DNA from: an uncultured bacterium
GTDB lineage: Bacteria; Cyanobacteriota; Vampirovibrionia; Gastranaerophilales; Gastranaerophilaceae
Direction: 5' to 3'
Length of the DNA stretch: 9,579 bases
Assembly: GCA_900550295.1 (NCBI GenBank)
Contig: URRM01000061.1
Span: 1-9,579, forward strand
Shown: positions 6,760-9,579 of the stretch, in pieces
How positions within the stretch are numbered: position 1 is the stretch's first letter
Layout of the letters: each line of letters opens with the position of its first letter
Program-made: the position numbers and the translations under genes
The notes under the pieces: model-generated
Told to the model about the DNA's origin: nothing
Database searches by the model: none
What the model saw: the letters and a program-made list of their open reading frames with translations, nothing else

Positions 6760-7656
6760 ATGAAAAGAATTTTAGTCATATTTTTAATAATAATTTGTAC
6801 TCAGTCAATTGCTCTATCGACTGAAAACGCTTATAAAGTAAGTGATTTGACAATTTATAGTCTAAATAATAAATATGGACTTAAAGATAAATCGGATAAG
6901 GTTGTTGTCTATGCAAAGTATAAAAAACTTATTCGATTAGGGGAAAATGCTTGGATTATTCAAGAAAAAAACAAGTTCGGAATGATTGATTGTAACGGTA
7001 ATTATCTAATCAAACCAAAATATTCACATGTAGAAAGAATTTTTGGACGATTTGCAAAATTAGGTAATGAAAAAGATTATGGACTTTATAACGATAAAGG
7101 TGAAGCCGTTATTCCACCTGAATTTACATCAATTGATCCGCTTTTTGGCGGAAGATTCTTAACTTGTAAGAATTATAAATATGGAATTTATAACAACAAA
7201 GGCGACGTGATTTTAGATAATGATTTTGATTTTATATATATGCCGAACCCAAAAACTTTGAGAATTCAGTATAAAGGCAATTGGTATGAAATAGAAAGCA
7301 TTTCTAAAAATGAATCTATAAAACTTCCGGATGATTCTGTTCAATTCAATATGGATAATCAAGATTTCAAAATGACTCAAGTTTTTATAAATACCGGTAT
7401 CGGAACTGGATATACGGTAGTAACGGCAACAGATTATTTGTTGAAGATTTTTGCTTCAATTTCCCCTGCCTATGAGCAAACAATTGACGATTTAATGCTA
7501 TCTCAAGGTGCAGAAACAGTTTCTATTTTTGTGAAATTGGGTTGGATTCCAAAATTCCCATTTGTCTATGCAAAAAAATACTGGTCAAATCTTGTCCAGC
7601 CAAATAAGAGTCCTCTTGCTGAAGTTAGAAACGAACTAAAAGGACAAATTAAATAA
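6760..7656 (+). CDS. Secreted WG-repeat protein, 298 aa
   Basis: Residues 1 to about 20 form a classic signal peptide: MKR, a hydrophobic core (ILVIFLIIIC), then a likely cut near SIALS-TE. Residues about 33-160 hold four WG-type repeats whose aromatic-glycine core recurs exactly every 34 residues: KYGL (Tyr39), KFGM (Phe73), DYGL (Tyr107) and KYGI (Tyr141), each followed by a D/N-x-(K/N)-G turn and a strand. Repeats of this kind usually build strand-rich binding domains without catalysis. Residues about 205-298 are different, with a hydrophobic stretch at about 208-236 (VFINTGIGTGYTVV) that I cannot assign. The protein is predicted to be exported to the periplasm or surface. There is no Shine-Dalgarno, and a -10-like hexamer ends 6 nt before the ATG. 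The divergent pairing with the AsmA-like gene hints at an envelope role, but this is only inference. Confidence 0.88.
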   Translation: MKRILVIFLIIICTQSIALSTENAYKVSDLTIYSLNNKYGLKDKSDKVVVYAKYKKLIRLGENAWIIQEKNKFGMIDCNGNYLIKPKYSHVERIFGRFAKLGNEKDYGLYNDKGEAVIPPEFTSIDPLFGGRFLTCKNYKYGIYNNKGDVILDNDFDFIYMPNPKTLRIQYKGNWYEIESISKNESIKLPDDSVQFNMDNQDFKMTQVFINTGIGTGYTVVTATDYLLKIFASISPAYEQTIDDLMLSQGAETVSIFVKLGWIPKFPFVYAKKYWSNLVQPNKSPLAEVRNELKGQIK

Positions 7657-7667
7657 ATTTTTGTAAA

Positions 7668-7737
7668 TATTACACTTATAAATTTAGTATTTTTAGGCAA
7701 TAAAAAATTACTAAATGCGTTTATAAGTAATGTAATA
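7668..7737. repeat. Long bulged palindrome upstream of the third HExxH paralog
   Basis: Nested complementary blocks run inward in order: TATTAC (7668) with GTAATA (7732), ACTTATAAA (7674) with TTTATAAGT (7720), TTTAGTA (7683) with TACTAAA (7709), and TTTTTA (7690) with TAAAAA (7701), around the loop GGCAA (7696-7700). The right arm carries extra bases (7716-7719 and 7729-7731), so a folded stem has bulges on one side. It fills most of the 95-nt gap between the WG-repeat gene and the next gene and ends just before the latter's Shine-Dalgarno. It could be an mRNA leader structure, an operator or an AT-rich weak terminator. No GC-rich stem supports an ordinary terminator. Confidence 0.7.
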
Positions 7738-7739
7738 GT

Positions 7740-7745
7740 GAAGGA
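7740..7745 (+). promoter_or_regulatory. Shine-Dalgarno of the third HExxH gene
   Basis: GAAGGA with 6 nt before ATG 7752 fixes the start. It directly follows the bulged palindrome, so folding of that element in the mRNA could affect access to this site. Confidence 0.75.
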
Positions 7746-7751
7746 ATTTTT

Positions 7752-9443
7752 ATGGGCATCGGAAAAATTAATTTTAGTATTCCAACTTTCAATCCGCAAA
7801 AAGAAAACAAAAACAAACCTTTAGCGAATTTAAACGAACCAATTAAAGATACTTTTTCATTTTCTAAGAAAAAATCAAGTCCTATTGACATTGCAGCAAA
7901 TGAAGTTGCTCAAATGAAAGACGCTGACGGAAATAAAAGATTTTCCGAAGCCGAAGTTACAGATTTTAAATTAGCAATGTCCGTAAAGTGTATTGATGTT
8001 GATACAATCAATACTTTTAAGGACAATACAAATTTCAACATGAACGATATGAAAGTCGTTTATGCAATGCGTCGTGACTTAAAAGACGATAATTTTTATG
8101 ACAAGGTTAATGATGCGATTGCAAAGATGCCAAATCAAAAACCTGACCATTTTGAACAAAACAAGTTTGAACCAAATAAAGAATTCTCTTTGCAAGTATC
8201 AAAAAAGGATATGAATAAATTAGATGAAGCCGTAAATAAAAACTTCCCTCTAGGTTATTCATATAAATTTGATGCTAAAACAGGCGATATTATTGCTAAA
8301 ACAAGCCGTGATACAGATTTTGACAAAGTAAACGATAAAGATGAGTTTACAATGAAATCAACAACAAAAGACCTTAAAAATAATACAGTAACAACAAACA
8401 AAAGTTATTACGACAGAGATGAAAGTGACTTTGTTTTAGTTGAACAAAAAGTTATTAAAAATGACAAAAACGGCAAAATGCTTAGAGAAGAAGTTACAAC
8501 TCCGTCTGAAATCAAGGGCGCATTTGATGTTAAGTATACTTATGCAAATGGAAAAACAAAACAAATTGCAAAAGCGACTGTTGATAAAAAAACAGGTATT
8601 CAAACAATAAAAAAAGATATGAAATCTGAAAATGGCACAAGAACTCAATTCTTGTACGAAGATGACCCTCAAGGCAACCGTATTGTAGATTATAAAATTA
8701 CAGATAAAAACGGCAAAATTTTAATGTCTAATTCTCAAAGTTTTGAAGTCGTAGACAAAAATCACTTTATCTCATCAAAAAATGGTTACAAATACGATAT
8801 TACAACTGATGATGAAAATTTAACAGTAAAAGATTTGCACCACAATACAGAAACTTCTATTAATTTCAAGAAAAAATGTAAAGGAAACAAAGAAGAATTA
8901 ATTAACCTTTTGAAAAAAGTTCCAGGCGAAGAATTGTTTGAAACTGTTGATAGTATTAAGAGAATGACAGGTAAAAAGAATGTTTTAGAATCATACTTCA
9001 ACCCTGTGACAAAAAATATCAATATCGGTGATGATTTATTTGTATTCTTGCACGAATTAGGACACGCAAAAGATGCACAAAATCAAAAGGGCTTCTTCAA
9101 TAAACTTGTTGGCGACGGCAGAATATTCACTAACGATAAAGATATTCAAAAAACTTTCTTCAAAGAACGTGAAACATTTAATAAGTATCATTCTGACGAC
9201 GAACGTGAACATGTTTCATACTTCACTCAAGCAAAAGGTCACTACCAAGGCGAATTGGGCGGATTAGCAGAAGTTGTAGCAGAAACAAATGCCGTTACAA
9301 ATACTTTTACTGACGGAAAAGTTAGTTGCTTAGGACCAAGAGCACAATACTTGCAACAACACTTTCCAGAAACAATTGCAAAAATCAGAGACGCTATGAA
9401 TTGGAAAGATGATATTGCAGCAATTGAATACTATGGAACATAG
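7752..9443 (+). CDS. Putative HExxH zinc metallopeptidase-like protein, 563 aa, paralog B
   Basis: From about residue 229 to 547 it aligns nearly end to end with the 584-aa paralog on the other strand. Shared landmarks include VDKKTGI (277-283), LYEDDPQGNRI (301-311), DYKITDKNGK (313-322), PGEELF (391-396), HELGHAKD (434-441), AEVVAETNA (506-514) and AQYLQQHFPETIA (531-543). His434, Glu435, His438 and Glu511 could form the zinc site and catalytic base; that activity is inferred. The first 130 or so residues differ from paralog A: a polar Lys/Asn/Pro-rich opening, then a helical part, and no FLPAQ leader. A tail of about 16 residues (WKDDIAAIEYYGT at the end) is unique. No signal peptide or membrane segment is seen. 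A good Shine-Dalgarno precedes it and an intrinsic terminator follows 15 nt after the stop. The family is not recognised. Confidence 0.87.
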   Translation: MGIGKINFSIPTFNPQKENKNKPLANLNEPIKDTFSFSKKKSSPIDIAANEVAQMKDADGNKRFSEAEVTDFKLAMSVKCIDVDTINTFKDNTNFNMNDMKVVYAMRRDLKDDNFYDKVNDAIAKMPNQKPDHFEQNKFEPNKEFSLQVSKKDMNKLDEAVNKNFPLGYSYKFDAKTGDIIAKTSRDTDFDKVNDKDEFTMKSTTKDLKNNTVTTNKSYYDRDESDFVLVEQKVIKNDKNGKMLREEVTTPSEIKGAFDVKYTYANGKTKQIAKATVDKKTGIQTIKKDMKSENGTRTQFLYEDDPQGNRIVDYKITDKNGKILMSNSQSFEVVDKNHFISSKNGYKYDITTDDENLTVKDLHHNTETSINFKKKCKGNKEELINLLKKVPGEELFETVDSIKRMTGKKNVLESYFNPVTKNINIGDDLFVFLHELGHAKDAQNQKGFFNKLVGDGRIFTNDKDIQKTFFKERETFNKYHSDDEREHVSYFTQAKGHYQGELGGLAEVVAETNAVTNTFTDGKVSCLGPRAQYLQQHFPETIAKIRDAMNWKDDIAAIEYYGT

Positions 9444-9458
9444 TTATAAGAGTTTTTT

Positions 9459-9490
9459 AAGCCCCGCAAAAGTTTTTTGCGGGGCTTTTT
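9459..9490 (+). terminator. Strong intrinsic terminator after paralog B
   Basis: AAGCCCCGCAAAA (9459-9471) pairs perfectly with TTTTGCGGGGCTT (9475-9487) around the 3-nt loop GTT, and the sequence runs on in T to 9490. It lies 15 nt after the stop codon of the 563-aa gene. The minus strand lacks a following T-run, so it should act rightward only. It is the only classical terminator in the window. Confidence 0.93.
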
Positions 9491-9579
9491 ACCCTAAAAC
9501 CCACGCCAATACTAAATAGGCAATTTTTATGAATAAATAAACTTAAATTATATATAGGAATAAAAAATATTATTATATC

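Noticed and set aside
7925..7960. EF-hand calcium loop in paralog B (residues 57-68, DADGNKRFSEAE)
   Set aside because: Positions 1, 3, 5, 8 and 12 fit, but the usual glycine at position 6 is lysine, only one loop exists and no flanking helix pair is evident. Probably chance or very weak.
9491..9579. A gene after the terminator (ATG at 9529)
   Set aside because: The frame stops after three codons (MNK). The rest of the 89 nt is AT-rich with no visible feature, possibly the upstream region of a gene beyond the window.

Overview
The window is AT-rich (by eye about one third G+C) bacterial DNA with tightly packed genes on both strands. The AsmA/YhdP-type protein implies a cell with an outer membrane. 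The AT-rich codon use, a WG-repeat secreted protein and paralogous proteins opening with a short M-Q-I-N-N-type leader resemble gut Vampirovibrionia (Candidatus Gastranaerophilales, 'Melainabacteria'). That assignment comes from memory of such proteins and is tentative. No rRNA, tRNA, CRISPR array or transposase was seen.

Layout. Positions 62-241 (minus) hold a decayed reading frame, in the same frame as the small hypothetical gene next to it (260-457, minus). That gene diverges from a type-4 (Fe-S) uracil-DNA glycosylase gene at 526-1107 (plus). The glycosylase gene ends tail-to-tail, with a 12-nt overlap, against a broken member of a HExxH protein family (1096-2022, minus). An intact 584-residue paralog lies just upstream of the broken copy on the same strand (2039-3793, minus). 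Next come a 942-residue AsmA/YhdP-like protein (3891-6719, minus) and, 40 nt away and divergent, a secreted WG-repeat protein (6760-7656, plus). A third HExxH paralog of 563 residues (7752-9443, plus) follows behind a long bulged palindrome, and a strong intrinsic terminator closes the block.

The main point of interest is the HExxH family. Three copies lie within about 8.4 kb, two in tandem on one strand and one inverted on the other side of the AsmA/WG pair. Each full-length copy has a variable helical N-terminus, a long conserved strand-rich middle, and a C-terminal domain with HELGHAKD and a downstream E-x3-A-E-[ST]-N motif, which fits a zinc metallopeptidase. I do not recognise a named family. 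The broken copy looks like a compact form lacking the whole middle region; two opposite single-base changes would make it one 308-codon frame.

The glycosylase and WG-protein genes have no Shine-Dalgarno sequence, and a -10-like hexamer ends exactly 6 nt before each ATG; the AsmA gene is similar at 9 nt. This suggests leaderless or nearly leaderless mRNAs. The 65-residue gene and the third HExxH gene have good ribosome binding sites, so both initiation styles appear to coexist.
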